A DNA stretch of 64,000 nt from Micromonospora sp. WMMD1082. Its GTDB lineage: Bacteria; Actinomycetota; Actinomycetes; Mycobacteriales; Micromonosporaceae. Positions 24,053 through 32,888 of the stretch are shown here, piece by piece. The stretch lies in assembly GCF_029626175.1 (NCBI RefSeq), contig NZ_JARUBM010000002.1, positions 2,497,001 through 2,561,000 on the forward strand. Reading direction: 5' to 3'. Positions within the stretch are counted from its first letter, which is position 1. Each line of letters opens with the position of its first letter. The translations under genes were made by a program, and so were the position numbers. The notes beneath the pieces were generated by a model. The model saw nothing but the letters and a program-made list of their open reading frames with translations, ran no database searches and had not been told where the DNA came from.

Positions 24053-24786
24053 GCACGGGTTTCGTCACGTTCGAGGTACGCCGGATCATCCGGTCGCGGA
24101 AGTTCTGGATCCTCGCGTTCCTCTTCCCCGGCCTGCTCTACCTGGTGCAGGCGAGCATCTTCCGGGACTTCACCGTGCCGGGCACCTCGGTCGGCTACAA
24201 CGCGTACCTGGTGGGCAGCCTGGCCGCCTTCGGCGCGCTGTTCGTCTCGCTCAACGTCGGCAGCCGGGTGGCGGTGGAGCGGACGACCGGCTGGCAACGG
24301 CAGCTCCGCCTCACCCCGCTGTCCCCGGTCTCCTACCTGTTCGCCAAGGTCATGGTCGCGATGGTGATCGCCCTACCGGCGATCCTCACCGTGTCGCTGA
24401 CCGGCGCGCTCGTCGAGAACGTCGACCTGACGGCCGGCCGATGGGCGCAACTGATCGTCGGCGTGTGGCTGGGCACCCTGCCCTTCGCCCTGCTCGGGCT
24501 GCTGATCGGCCAGCTCGCCACCGCCGACAACGTGCAGGTCTTCGTGAGCCTCACCCACATGCTGCTCGGCTTCGTCGGCGGCGCCCTGGTGCCCACGTTC
24601 GGCTTCCCGAACTGGCTGCACTGGCTGTCGGTGGCGATGCCGAGCCACTGGCTCGCCGCCGTCGGCCACCAGCCGGTGCTGCGGGATCGCCAGCTGGTCA
24701 CGGCCGCGCTGGTGCTGGCGGCCTGGACGATCGTCCTCGGCCTCGCCGTCGTCGCGCGTTACCGGCGGGACACCGCCCGACTCTGA
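24049..24786 (+). CDS. ABC-2 exporter, permease
   Basis: 245-aa six-segment ABC-2 permease (FWILAFLFPGLLYLVQ, YNAYLVGSLAAFGALFVSLNVG, VMVAMVIALPAILTVSL, LIVGVWLGTLPFALLGLLIG, VFVSLTHMLLGFVGGALVPTF, LVLAAWTIVLGLAVVARYRR). It is translationally coupled to the preceding ATPase. The subunits should form a homodimeric pore with two ATPases. The FMN oxidase gene follows 33 bp later on the same strand, so the three are probably one transcript. Confidence 0.92.
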   Translation: MSTGFVTFEVRRIIRSRKFWILAFLFPGLLYLVQASIFRDFTVPGTSVGYNAYLVGSLAAFGALFVSLNVGSRVAVERTTGWQRQLRLTPLSPVSYLFAKVMVAMVIALPAILTVSLTGALVENVDLTAGRWAQLIVGVWLGTLPFALLGLLIGQLATADNVQVFVSLTHMLLGFVGGALVPTFGFPNWLHWLSVAMPSHWLAAVGHQPVLRDRQLVTAALVLAAWTIVLGLAVVARYRRDTARL

Positions 24787-24819
24787 CCCACCGCGTCCCT
24801 GATCCCCGAGAGGGGGCCC

Positions 24820-26049
24820 ATGAGCACGACCCGTGTTCCGTCGAGTCGTACCCTCGGCGCGCTGATCCGTCCGGCCGGCCGTGGCCGGGACGCCGTGCAG
24901 CGTCGCCTGACCCGGGTGCAGAGCATCCACGACCTGCGCGAGGCGGCGCGCCGCCGCGCCCCGCGCGCCGTCTTCGACTACGCCGACGGGGGCGCCGGCC
25001 GGGAGCTGAACCTGGGCCGGTGCCGACAGACGTACGACCGGCTGGAGTTCCACCCGACCGCGCTGACCGACGTGTCCGTGGTGGACACGTCCAGCACGGT
25101 CCTGGGCGGGCCGGTGGCGTTCCCGTTCGCGCTCGCGCCGACCGGCTTCACCCGGATCATGCATCCCTCCGGCGAGGGCGCGGTCGCCTCGGTCGCCGAG
25201 GCGTACGGCGTCCCGTACTCCCTGTCGACGCTCGGCACGACGACGATGGAGGACGTCGCCATCGCCGCCCCGGGCGCCCGCCGCTGGTTCCAGCTCTACC
25301 TGTCCCGCGACCGGGCCCTCGCCAAGGAACTGCTCGCCCGGGCCTCGGCCAGCGGCTTCGACACGCTGCTGCTGACCGTGGACACGCCGATCTCGGTGAA
25401 CCGTCCCCGGGACGTCCACAACGGGCTCACCATCCCGCCCTCGATGTCGGTCCGGGCCATCCTGGACGGCCTCCGGCATCTCGGCTGGTGCGGTGAGATG
25501 TTCCGGGCGACCCGCAAGGACCCGCTGGTGAGTGCCGTGCTCAAGTCCACCGGCGGCAACGCCGCGGAGATGATCCAGTCGGTGTTCAACCCGACCCTCG
25601 ACCTCGGTGACCTGGAGTGGCTGCGGGCCGAGTGGTCCGGCAAGCTCGTCGCCAAGGGCGTGCAGAGCGTCACCGACGCATGCCGGGCGGTCGACGCGGG
25701 CGCCGACGGCGTGTGGCTGTCGACCCACGGCGGCCGGAAGCTCGACCGCGCACCGGTGCCGTTGGAGCTGGTCCCGCCGGTCGTCGACGCGCTACAGGGC
25801 CGGGCCGACGTGGTCGTCGACTCCGGCATCACCTCGGGGGCCGACATCGTCGCGGCGGTGGCGCTCGGCGCCTCGGTGGCGGCCGTCGGCCGCGCCTACC
25901 TGTACGGGCTGATGGCCGGCGGGCGGACCGGCGTGGACAAGGCCCTGGAGATCCTCACCGGCGAGGTCGTCCGCACGATGCAGCTGCTCGGCGTCACGCG
26001 CGTCGACCAGCTCCGGCCCGCGCACGTCACGCTGCACGGCTGGGCGTGA
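24820..26049 (+). CDS. FMN-dependent alpha-hydroxyacid oxidase/dehydrogenase
   Basis: 409-aa TIM-barrel flavoenzyme of the glycolate/lactate/mandelate oxidase family. Catalytic positions are visible: Tyr54 (FDYADGGAG), TVDTPISVNRPRDVHNG, Lys279 (VAKGVQ), His303 and Arg306 in STHGGRKLD (family: SNHGGRQLD, so Asn is Thr). The C-terminal FMN phosphate site is VVDSGITSGADIVAAVALGA. It oxidises a 2-hydroxy acid to a 2-oxo acid. In natural-product clusters homologs make glyoxylates or arylglyoxylates. Here it could supply glyoxylate or another 2-oxo acid for amine chemistry; this is inference. AGAGGGGG precedes ATG 24820. Confidence 0.9.
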   Translation: MSTTRVPSSRTLGALIRPAGRGRDAVQRRLTRVQSIHDLREAARRRAPRAVFDYADGGAGRELNLGRCRQTYDRLEFHPTALTDVSVVDTSSTVLGGPVAFPFALAPTGFTRIMHPSGEGAVASVAEAYGVPYSLSTLGTTTMEDVAIAAPGARRWFQLYLSRDRALAKELLARASASGFDTLLLTVDTPISVNRPRDVHNGLTIPPSMSVRAILDGLRHLGWCGEMFRATRKDPLVSAVLKSTGGNAAEMIQSVFNPTLDLGDLEWLRAEWSGKLVAKGVQSVTDACRAVDAGADGVWLSTHGGRKLDRAPVPLELVPPVVDALQGRADVVVDSGITSGADIVAAVALGASVAAVGRAYLYGLMAGGRTGVDKALEILTGEVVRTMQLLGVTRVDQLRPAHVTLHGWA

Positions 26050-26052
26050 GCA

Positions 26053-26081
26053 CTAGGGGCGTGCCAGGGGTGCTTAGGGGG
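26053..26081 (+). promoter_or_regulatory. tandem YYAGGGG operator upstream of the tetramate-forming operon
   Basis: CTAGGGG (26053-26059), CCAGGGG (26064-26070) and TTAGGGG (26074-26080) repeat every 10-11 bp. The last ends 76 bp before ATG 26157, the same distance as at the amidase operon. TAGCTT (26106-26111) is a -10-like box 25 bp further on. This sets the start of a new transcript in the 107-bp gap after the FMN oxidase gene. Confidence 0.65.
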
Positions 26082-26156
26082 CTTCGGACGCTCGTTCACC
26101 CTGGCTAGCTTCGCTCACGGAACACCTCGCCGGCCGCTCGAGCAAGGGATGTCGCG

Positions 26157-26978
26157 ATGAGAAGGTCCTCCTGGCAAACGCTCCGACCCGGCGACCCCGG
26201 CGCGCTCACGCTGACGGTCGACTTCACCAGCACCGGCCGCACCCAGGCCTGCTTCCGGGACCTCGTACCCCACCTGGACGTGCCCGGCGACATCTGGGAG
26301 ACGGTGGCCCCCGGCGTCCGGGAGGCGGCCGACATGTCGGGCGACGACTACGTCGACCGGTGGGCGGACGAGGTCGTGCGCAGCGGCCAGCAGGCCGCCG
26401 TCGTCCTCGGCTACTGCGTCGGCGCGGTCTTCGCCGCTCCCCTGGCGCAGCGACTCGCCGCCCGCCAGGCGCAGCCGCCCCGGCTGGTGCTGCTCGACCC
26501 GGAGCTACCCAACACGCTCGGCCTCTACCGCGACTTCCACCGGGTGGCCGACGCGCTGGCCACGATCCTGTCCGAGGAGGAGCTGGCCCAGTTCCACGAC
26601 GCCGGCTTCACCGTCCGCGACACCCACGGCTACGGCGACATCAGCGTCATCGGGCCGGCCCTGGCCGACATCTTCCGGGGCGCGACGACCACCGCCGCCG
26701 AGCGGCTGGGGCTGGACGACGACATCCGGGATGAGCTGACCGGGGCGTTCGCGTCGTTCGTCCACTACCTGTCCGCCGCCCAGACGATCGATCCCCGGGC
26801 CCGGTGGGCGGAGGCCGTCGCGGTCGTCTCGGACCGTTCCGTCACCAGCGACCTGCAGGTGGCCGAGGAGATCCGGGTCGACGTCGACCACGACGAGCTG
26901 TTGCGCCACCCCGAGGTCGGGCGGGCCGTCAGCGAGGTCGTCGCCCGGGCCTGCGACGTGTCGACACTGGCCGGGTGA
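26157..26978 (+). CDS. Dieckmann cyclase-like alpha/beta-hydrolase (Cys-Asp-His triad)
   Basis: 273-aa thioesterase-fold protein whose nucleophile elbow is GYCVGA: Cys87 replaces the usual Ser. Asp114 (LVLLDPEL) and His245 (DVDHDELLRHPEV) complete a Cys-Asp-His triad with spacing like that of TrdC, NcmC and SlgL, the discrete Dieckmann cyclases that release 3-acyl tetramic acids or pyridones from NRPS carrier proteins. The next two genes encode NRPS proteins and the PKS lacks a TE, so release by Dieckmann condensation of a beta-ketoacyl-aminoacyl thioester is the expected job. A type II editing thioesterase is the alternative, but those use Ser. Confidence 0.85.
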   Translation: MRRSSWQTLRPGDPGALTLTVDFTSTGRTQACFRDLVPHLDVPGDIWETVAPGVREAADMSGDDYVDRWADEVVRSGQQAAVVLGYCVGAVFAAPLAQRLAARQAQPPRLVLLDPELPNTLGLYRDFHRVADALATILSEEELAQFHDAGFTVRDTHGYGDISVIGPALADIFRGATTTAAERLGLDDDIRDELTGAFASFVHYLSAAQTIDPRARWAEAVAVVSDRSVTSDLQVAEEIRVDVDHDELLRHPEVGRAVSEVVARACDVSTLAG

Positions 26979-26984
26979 CCCGCC

Positions 26985-28757
26985 TTGCCGACGTTTCCGG
27001 AGCTCTTCGCGGAGCAGGTCCGGCGTACCCCGGACGCGCCGGCGCTGACCGACGGCCGCGCCACGGCGTCCTACGCCCAGCTCGACACCGCCGCCGATGC
27101 CGTGGCGCACCTGCTGCTCGCCCGTGGGGTCGGGCCCGAGCAACTGGTCGGTATCGCCCTCCGGTCGTCCCGGGCCGTGGAGGCGATCATCGGCGTGCTG
27201 AAGACCGGCGCGGGCTACCTGCCGATCGACCTGTCGTACCCGGCGCAGCGGATCGAGTTCACGCTCCGGCACGCGCGGCCCCCCGTCGTGCTGACCAGCG
27301 CGGCCGACGCCGCCCTGCTGCCCGATCTCGGGCCGGACGGCCCGGTCCGGGTGCTGCTCGACGACCCGGAGACCGTCGCCGAGTTGGCCATGGCGCCGAC
27401 CCGCCCGGTGACCGACACCGACCGGCACGAGCCGCTGCTGCCCCGCCACCCGGCGTACGTGATCTACACGTCCGGTTCGACCGGCGAGCCCAAGGGCGTC
27501 GTGATCGAACATCGGCAGCTCACCCACTACCTGACCTACGCGCGAAACCACTACCCGGGGCTGCGCGGGCGCGCCCTGCTGCACTCCTCACTCGCCTTCG
27601 ACCTCACCATCACCGCCCTGTTCGCGCCGCTGATCAGTGGCGGTCTGCTGCACGTGACCACGCTGAAGGACGCGCCGAACGGGATCCGGCCCGCGTTCGT
27701 CAAGGTCACGCCGTCGCACGTACCGCTGCTGTCGACGCTGCCGCCGGCCGCCTCACCCACCGGTGAGCTGATGGCCGGCGGCGAACTGCTGCTCGGCGAG
27801 GTGGTCGACGCCTGGCGACGGCGCAATCCGGGCGCGCGGGTGGTCAACGAGTACGGGCCGACCGAGACCACGGTCGGGTGCAGCACGCTGGTCATCGAGC
27901 CGGGCGACGAGGTGCCGCCGGGGCCACTGCCCATCGGCCAGCCGATGCCCGGCACCGCCTTCCACGTGCTCGACGACCGGCTGCGGCCGACCCCGGTGGG
28001 TGAGATCGGCGAGCTGTACATCGCCGGTGACCAACTGGCCCGGGGCTACCTGGGGCGGCCGTCGCTCACCGCGGCGCGGTTCGTGGCCAACCCGTTCGGG
28101 CCACCCGGCAGCCGCATGTACCGCTCCGGCGACCTGATCCGCCCGACCGCCGACGGCGGCTACGAGTTCATGGGCCGGATCGACACCCAGACGAAGATCA
28201 ACGGCTACCGGATCGAGCTGGGCGAGGTCGAGGCCGCGTTCACCCGCCACCCCGACGTGGCACACGCGGCGGCCGTCGTCCGGGGCACCCGCGCCGACCG
28301 CCGCCAGCTCGTCGCGTACGTGGTGTGGGTGGACGGGGCGGCCGTCGACGCGAAGCAGCTGCTCAAGCACGTCGCGCAGACGCTGCCCGACTACTCGGTG
28401 CCGGTGGCCGTGGTGGCACTGCCGGCGTTGCCGCTGACCCCCAACGGCAAGCTCGACGTCGCCGCGCTGCCCGCGCCGCAGACCGGGGCCGACGGGTACC
28501 ACCCGCCCACCGACGACGTCCAACGGCTGCTCTGCGACCTGTTCGAGGAGTTCGTGCAGGTCGAACCGATCGGGATCGACGACGACTTCTTCCACCGCGG
28601 CGGCACCAGCGTCGGCGCGGCCCAGCTCGTCAACGAGGCCCGCCGGCGCGGCCTGCACGTCGGGCTGCGCGACCTCATGGACAACCGGACGCCACGGCGC
28701 CTGAGTGACTTCTGCCGCCGCGCGGCGGCCGGGTCTCCTTCCGACGCCCCTGACTGA
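26985..28757 (+). CDS. NRPS A-PCP protein, predicted Asn/Asp-activating
   Basis: 590-aa protein with one adenylation domain (about 1-495) and one PCP (about 510-575). Core motifs are intact: YTSGSTGEPKG (A3), NEYGPTET (A5), GELYIAGDQLARGY (A6), YRSGDL (A7), GRIDTQTKINGYRIELGEVE (A8), NGKLD (A10), and FFHRGGTSVGAA with the PCP Ser. Aligning by eye to GrsA gives the specificity code D-L-T-K-L-A-E-V-G-K, one change from the Asn code DLTKLGEVGK and close to Asp. The start is TTG 26985, 6 bp after the cyclase stop. There is no C domain, so the amino acid must be passed to the C domain of the next protein. Confidence 0.92.
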   Translation: MPTFPELFAEQVRRTPDAPALTDGRATASYAQLDTAADAVAHLLLARGVGPEQLVGIALRSSRAVEAIIGVLKTGAGYLPIDLSYPAQRIEFTLRHARPPVVLTSAADAALLPDLGPDGPVRVLLDDPETVAELAMAPTRPVTDTDRHEPLLPRHPAYVIYTSGSTGEPKGVVIEHRQLTHYLTYARNHYPGLRGRALLHSSLAFDLTITALFAPLISGGLLHVTTLKDAPNGIRPAFVKVTPSHVPLLSTLPPAASPTGELMAGGELLLGEVVDAWRRRNPGARVVNEYGPTETTVGCSTLVIEPGDEVPPGPLPIGQPMPGTAFHVLDDRLRPTPVGEIGELYIAGDQLARGYLGRPSLTAARFVANPFGPPGSRMYRSGDLIRPTADGGYEFMGRIDTQTKINGYRIELGEVEAAFTRHPDVAHAAAVVRGTRADRRQLVAYVVWVDGAAVDAKQLLKHVAQTLPDYSVPVAVVALPALPLTPNGKLDVAALPAPQTGADGYHPPTDDVQRLLCDLFEEFVQVEPIGIDDDFFHRGGTSVGAAQLVNEARRRGLHVGLRDLMDNRTPRRLSDFCRRAAAGSPSDAPD

Positions 28758-28769
28758 GGAGAGGTCGAC

Positions 28770-31700
28770 ATGCCGGAGCAGGTGCCGGCCACCCGCCGGG
28801 AGACGGCGCTGTGGCTGCTGGAGAAGATGGTGCCGGGCAACGGCGTCAACAATCTCAGCTTCGCCCTGGAGGTCGACGGGCGGCTCGACCCCGAGGTGCT
28901 GCGCCGGGCCGTGGCGGCGATCGTCGACCGGCACGACGTCCTGCGTACCGTCTTCCGCGCCGACGACGAGTCGCTGACCCGCGACGTGCTGGAGCCGGGC
29001 GAGATCGCCCTGCCGGTGCGGCCGGTCGCCCACTCCGGCGACGTGCAGGCCGACCTGACCGCGTTCGTCGCCGAGCCGTTCTCGTTCGACGCCCGACCGC
29101 TGGTGCGCGCCGGCCACTGGTCCGATGGCACCCGCGACGTGTTCTGCCTGGTCACGCACCACCTGATCGCCGACGCGATGTCGACCGCCCTGCTGCAACA
29201 GGAGTTCGTCGAGGCCTACTCGGCGATCGCCGCCGGCACGGGCTACGCCCCCGGACGCGTCCCGCCGACCCCGGAGGCGCCGTCCCGGCCGGCCAGCCTG
29301 GCGTACTGGCGGCAGGCCCTGGCCGGCCTCGAACCGGCGCCGGCCGGACTGTGGTGCGCGCACCCGGAGCCGGTCGAGCCGACGCTGGCGGCGCGGATCG
29401 TCGAACACCCGCTCTCCCCCGCCGCCCGGGAGGCCGTCCGCCGGCTCCAGCGGGAGTTGCGCGCACCGGAGGCGGTGGTGCTGCTGGCCGGCTACCAGCT
29501 GTTGCTGCACGCGCACGGCGCCGGTCGGGACATCGTCGTCGGGTCGCCGTTCAACGTCCGGGACCTGGCCGGCCCGCCGCCGATCGGCTACCACGCCAAC
29601 CTGCTGCCGCTGCGGGTCGCCGTCGACCCGTCGGACACCTTCCGGGCGCTGGTCCGGCGTACCCGGGGCGTGTTCTTCGACGCGATGGCCCACGCGGACG
29701 CGGCGTTGGAGACCATCACCCCGGACCTGCCCAACACCGCACCGTCGGCCTGGCGGTCGTCGTTCTTCCGCTACCTGTTCAACTACCTGCCGGCGCCGCC
29801 GGACACCCCGGTCGAGGTCGGTGGCCACCCGGCGCGGCGGCTGCCGGTAGAGAACGGCTTCAGCCGCTTCGACCTGGAGTTCTTCGTGACCTCCGCCGCC
29901 GACGTCACGCACATCCGGGCGGCGTACTGCGTGCAGGCGATCGACCAGGAGGACGTACGGCTGCTCCTGGACCGCTACGACGCGCTGCTGGCATCGCTCG
30001 GCGCGGTGATCGAACGGCCGCTGCGGGAGCTGACCGTGTGGGCCCCCCGCGATCGGGCGGTGATCGACGGGGCGCACCGCCCCGCCACCGGCCCGCCGGC
30101 CACGACCGTGCCGGATGGCGTCCGGGATGCCGTGGTGGCCACCCCGGACGCCGTGGCGGTCGAGGACGGCGACCGGACCGTCCGCTACCGGGAGCTGTGG
30201 TCGCTGGCCGGGGCCACCGGAGAGGCGGTCGGCACCGACCCGGGCGTCGTGGCGGTCTCGGCCCCCCGGTCGGCCGGGCTGGCCGCCGCCGTGCTCGGCG
30301 TGTGGCGGGCCGGCGGGTCGGTGCTGGCGCTCGACCCGGCGCAGGACCCGGCCGAGGCGGGCCGGCTGCTCTCCACTGCGGACGCGACGTGCCTGGTCAC
30401 CGACGATCCGCTCGGGCCGCTGGCGACGGCCTTCGCCGGCCGGGTGCTCCCGCTGCCGAACGCGACCGGCGGGGCCGCACCGAGCAATCCCACCGCCGAC
30501 CCGGCGGCGTCGACCGCCGCCGCTCCCGGTCGGGCGGTCGACGCCGAGGCCGTCGCCCTGCTGACGTACCCGGTCGACGGCGAACCCGCACCCGCCGCGC
30601 TGACCCATGCCGGCCTCGCCGCTGCCGTCGCCGGCCGGCGGGAGGCGCAGCGGGCCACCGCCGTGCTCTGGTTGACCTCGGTCGCGGCCGGCCAGTCGCT
30701 GCTGGAGCTGCTCGCACCGCTGGCGACCGGCGGCCGGGTGGTCGTCGCGGCGGACCCGGCCCGCGACGATCCCGCGCTGCTCGGCGCGCTGCTGGAACGG
30801 CACCACGTCGACCTCGTCCCGGCGACTCCGACCCGCTGGCGCCGCCTGGTGGAACCGCTCGGCACCCGGCTCGCCGGCCGGCACGTGCTCGCCGGCCCGC
30901 AGCCGCTGCCACCGACCCTCGACACCGATCTGGCCCGCGCGGGCTGCCGGGTCCACCACGGTTACGGCCCGGCCGGATACGCCGGCGATGCCCTGGTGGC
31001 GAGCGCCCCGGCCGACGGCGCCCCGGCCGGTCCCGCCGCCCCGGTCACCGGGGTACGCGCGTTCGTGTCCGCGCCGGACGGGCGGGAGCTGCCGGTCGGC
31101 GTCCGGGGCGAGCTGTGTCTGGCCGGTCCCGGCGTGCCGGCCGGCTACCCGGGCCGGCCCAACCTGGACGCCGAGCGGATCGGCGAGCACCCGTCGTACG
31201 GGCGCTTCCTCCGCACCGGCGAGCTGGCCCGTTGGCGGCCCGACGGCCGGCTGGAACTGCTCGGCGCGGTGCGGCGCGAGGTCGTCCTCGACGGCCGACG
31301 GATCCGCCTGCCCGAGGTCGAGGCCACGCTGGCCGGGCACCCCGAAGTGGTGCTGGTCGCCGTCGTACCGACGACGACGCCGAGACCGGGCCTGATCGCG
31401 TACGTCGAGTCAGCCGGCAAGCCGGGCCTGGCCGAGCGTCTGGGCGCGTACGCCGCGCGGAACCTGCCGTCCCCCGCCGTCCCGGTCCGTATCGACGTCC
31501 GCGACGCGCTGCCCACGACGCTCGCCGACACCATCGACCTCGCCCGGCTGGAGCGTCAGGCCGCCGAGGGCCATGGTGCGGCAGACGCGTCGGCGGAGCC
31601 GGACGAACTCACCGCGACGCTCGTCGCGCTCTGGCGCGAGCTGCTCGACGAGCCGGCCCTGGAAGCCGACGCGAACTTCTTCATGAGCGGCGGCCACTCG

Positions 31701-31850
31701 CTGCTGGGCGCCCAGTTGGTGCAGCGGATCAAGAAGACGACCGGACTGCCGGTCCGGCTGGCCGACCTGTTCGCCAACCCCACGCCGGAGGACCTCGCCA
31801 GGCACCTGCGCCTCCTCGACGACGAGGACGACGGCGGACCCACCGCCTGA
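28770..31850 (+). CDS. NRPS C-A*-PCP protein with degenerate adenylation domain
   Basis: 1026-aa protein. The condensation domain (about 5-430) keeps THHLIADA (His130-His131, Asp135), so it should be active. The adenylation domain (about 440-930) is ruined: A3 reads LLTYPVDGEPAPAALTH with no TSGTTGxPKG, A5 is HHGYGPAGYAGD without the Glu, A7 is RTGELARW, and the A10 Lys is missing (LPTTLADTIDL). The PCP (about 955-1015) is intact (FFMSGGHSLLGAQ). It should accept the polyketide from the last PKS module and join it to the Asn/Asp supplied by the neighbouring A-PCP protein. Domain organisation recalls SlgN1/SlgN2 of streptolydigin. Confidence 0.92.
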   Translation: MPEQVPATRRETALWLLEKMVPGNGVNNLSFALEVDGRLDPEVLRRAVAAIVDRHDVLRTVFRADDESLTRDVLEPGEIALPVRPVAHSGDVQADLTAFVAEPFSFDARPLVRAGHWSDGTRDVFCLVTHHLIADAMSTALLQQEFVEAYSAIAAGTGYAPGRVPPTPEAPSRPASLAYWRQALAGLEPAPAGLWCAHPEPVEPTLAARIVEHPLSPAAREAVRRLQRELRAPEAVVLLAGYQLLLHAHGAGRDIVVGSPFNVRDLAGPPPIGYHANLLPLRVAVDPSDTFRALVRRTRGVFFDAMAHADAALETITPDLPNTAPSAWRSSFFRYLFNYLPAPPDTPVEVGGHPARRLPVENGFSRFDLEFFVTSAADVTHIRAAYCVQAIDQEDVRLLLDRYDALLASLGAVIERPLRELTVWAPRDRAVIDGAHRPATGPPATTVPDGVRDAVVATPDAVAVEDGDRTVRYRELWSLAGATGEAVGTDPGVVAVSAPRSAGLAAAVLGVWRAGGSVLALDPAQDPAEAGRLLSTADATCLVTDDPLGPLATAFAGRVLPLPNATGGAAPSNPTADPAASTAAAPGRAVDAEAVALLTYPVDGEPAPAALTHAGLAAAVAGRREAQRATAVLWLTSVAAGQSLLELLAPLATGGRVVVAADPARDDPALLGALLERHHVDLVPATPTRWRRLVEPLGTRLAGRHVLAGPQPLPPTLDTDLARAGCRVHHGYGPAGYAGDALVASAPADGAPAGPAAPVTGVRAFVSAPDGRELPVGVRGELCLAGPGVPAGYPGRPNLDAERIGEHPSYGRFLRTGELARWRPDGRLELLGAVRREVVLDGRRIRLPEVEATLAGHPEVVLVAVVPTTTPRPGLIAYVESAGKPGLAERLGAYAARNLPSPAVPVRIDVRDALPTTLADTIDLARLERQAAEGHGAADASAEPDELTATLVALWRELLDEPALEADANFFMSGGHSLLGAQLVQRIKKTTGLPVRLADLFANPTPEDLARHLRLLDDEDDGGPTA

Positions 31851-31888
31851 CCCGCCGTGCGGGCGGACCACCGAGAACGGAGTCAACT

Positions 31889-32884
31889 GTGTCCATTGAG
31901 GTCAAGCCGCTCGTCGGGACCGGCGCCACCTTCGCGCTCGACGAACAGGAGCGCACCGAGGTGGAGGTGCTTGCCAGCTATCTCGCGGAGGTCGAGCCCC
32001 GGCTCGTCGACGAACCGGTCTGGCTCGCCGCCGCCCGGGATCTGTCCAGCAGCCTGCCGGTGCGGCTGCGTCAGGCGATGCGCCGCTTCGCCCGAGACCC
32101 CGGCCAGGAGGGGCTGCTCCTGCTCAAGAATCTGCCGACCCGGCCCGAGCTGCTGCCGGGCACGCCCACCGTGGCGGGCTCGGTGCAGCGGGCCAGCACC
32201 CTGCCGGCCGCCGTCGAGGTGCTGGTGGCGTTGCAGCTGGGCGACCTGATCGCGTTTCAGGAGGAGAAGTCGGGCGCGCTGGTGCAGGACGTGGTGCCGG
32301 TGCCGGGCATGGAGCAGTTCCAGGGCAATGCCGGTTCGGTACGCCTCAGCCTGCACGTGGAGAACGCCTTCCACGTGAACCGGCCCGACTACGTCGGCCT
32401 GCACTGCCTGCGCGCCGATCACGACGGGTTCGCCGGCACCGAGGTCGCGTCGATCCGCAACGCGCTGCCCCGGCTCTCCGACGAGGACCGGGCGGTCCTG
32501 CACCGGCCGTGCTTCGTCACCGCGCCGCCCGCCTCCTTCGGCGCGATGGATGGGCCCCCCGCACCGCACGCGATCCTCAGCGGCGACCCCGAGGACCCGG
32601 ACGTGCAGGTGGACTTCGAGAGCACCCGGCCGGTGGGGCCGGAGGCGACCCGGGCGATGGAGGCCCTCGGTGACGCGCTGGCGGCGGTCTACCGCAAGGT
32701 CGTCCTGGAGCCGGGGCACCTGGTGTTCCTGGACAACCGGATCGCCCTGCACGGCCGTTCGGCGTTCGAGCCCCGCTACGACGGCCGCGACCGGTGGTTG
32801 CAGCGGGTCTTCGTGCACCGGGACATGCGCCGGTCACGGTCCCTGCGGGCCGACGACGGCTATGTGATCTCCAGTCGTTTCTGA
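31889..32884 (+). CDS. AsnO/VioC-type Fe(II)/2-oxoglutarate oxygenase
   Basis: 331-aa clavaminate-synthase-like oxygenase. Iron ligands are His156-x-Glu158 (SLHVEN) and the distal His in NRIALHGRSAF; the 2-oxoglutarate Arg is in the RWLQRVFVHRD stretch. The HxE (not HxD) triad, overall length and PDYVGLHCLRADHDG are features of AsnO, VioC and related beta-hydroxylases of Asn or Arg. With an Asn-type A domain in the same operon, 3-hydroxylation of Asn, free or after ring closure, is the obvious proposal. The GTG start is at 31889. It ends in a pair of strong hairpins. Confidence 0.88.
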   Translation: MSIEVKPLVGTGATFALDEQERTEVEVLASYLAEVEPRLVDEPVWLAAARDLSSSLPVRLRQAMRRFARDPGQEGLLLLKNLPTRPELLPGTPTVAGSVQRASTLPAAVEVLVALQLGDLIAFQEEKSGALVQDVVPVPGMEQFQGNAGSVRLSLHVENAFHVNRPDYVGLHCLRADHDGFAGTEVASIRNALPRLSDEDRAVLHRPCFVTAPPASFGAMDGPPAPHAILSGDPEDPDVQVDFESTRPVGPEATRAMEALGDALAAVYRKVVLEPGHLVFLDNRIALHGRSAFEPRYDGRDRWLQRVFVHRDMRRSRSLRADDGYVISSRF

Positions 32885-32888
32885 CCCG

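Noticed and set aside
27753..31340. 1195-codon open frame on the minus strand opposite the NRPS genes
   Set aside because: The plus strand carries intact C, A and PCP motifs; the reverse frame is low-complexity and matches nothing.
28770..31850. Frameshift or sequencing error as the cause of the degenerate A domain
   Set aside because: The reading frame is continuous through all motifs, and flanking A-domain sequence aligns at the correct spacing with individual substitutions, which points to genuine decay.
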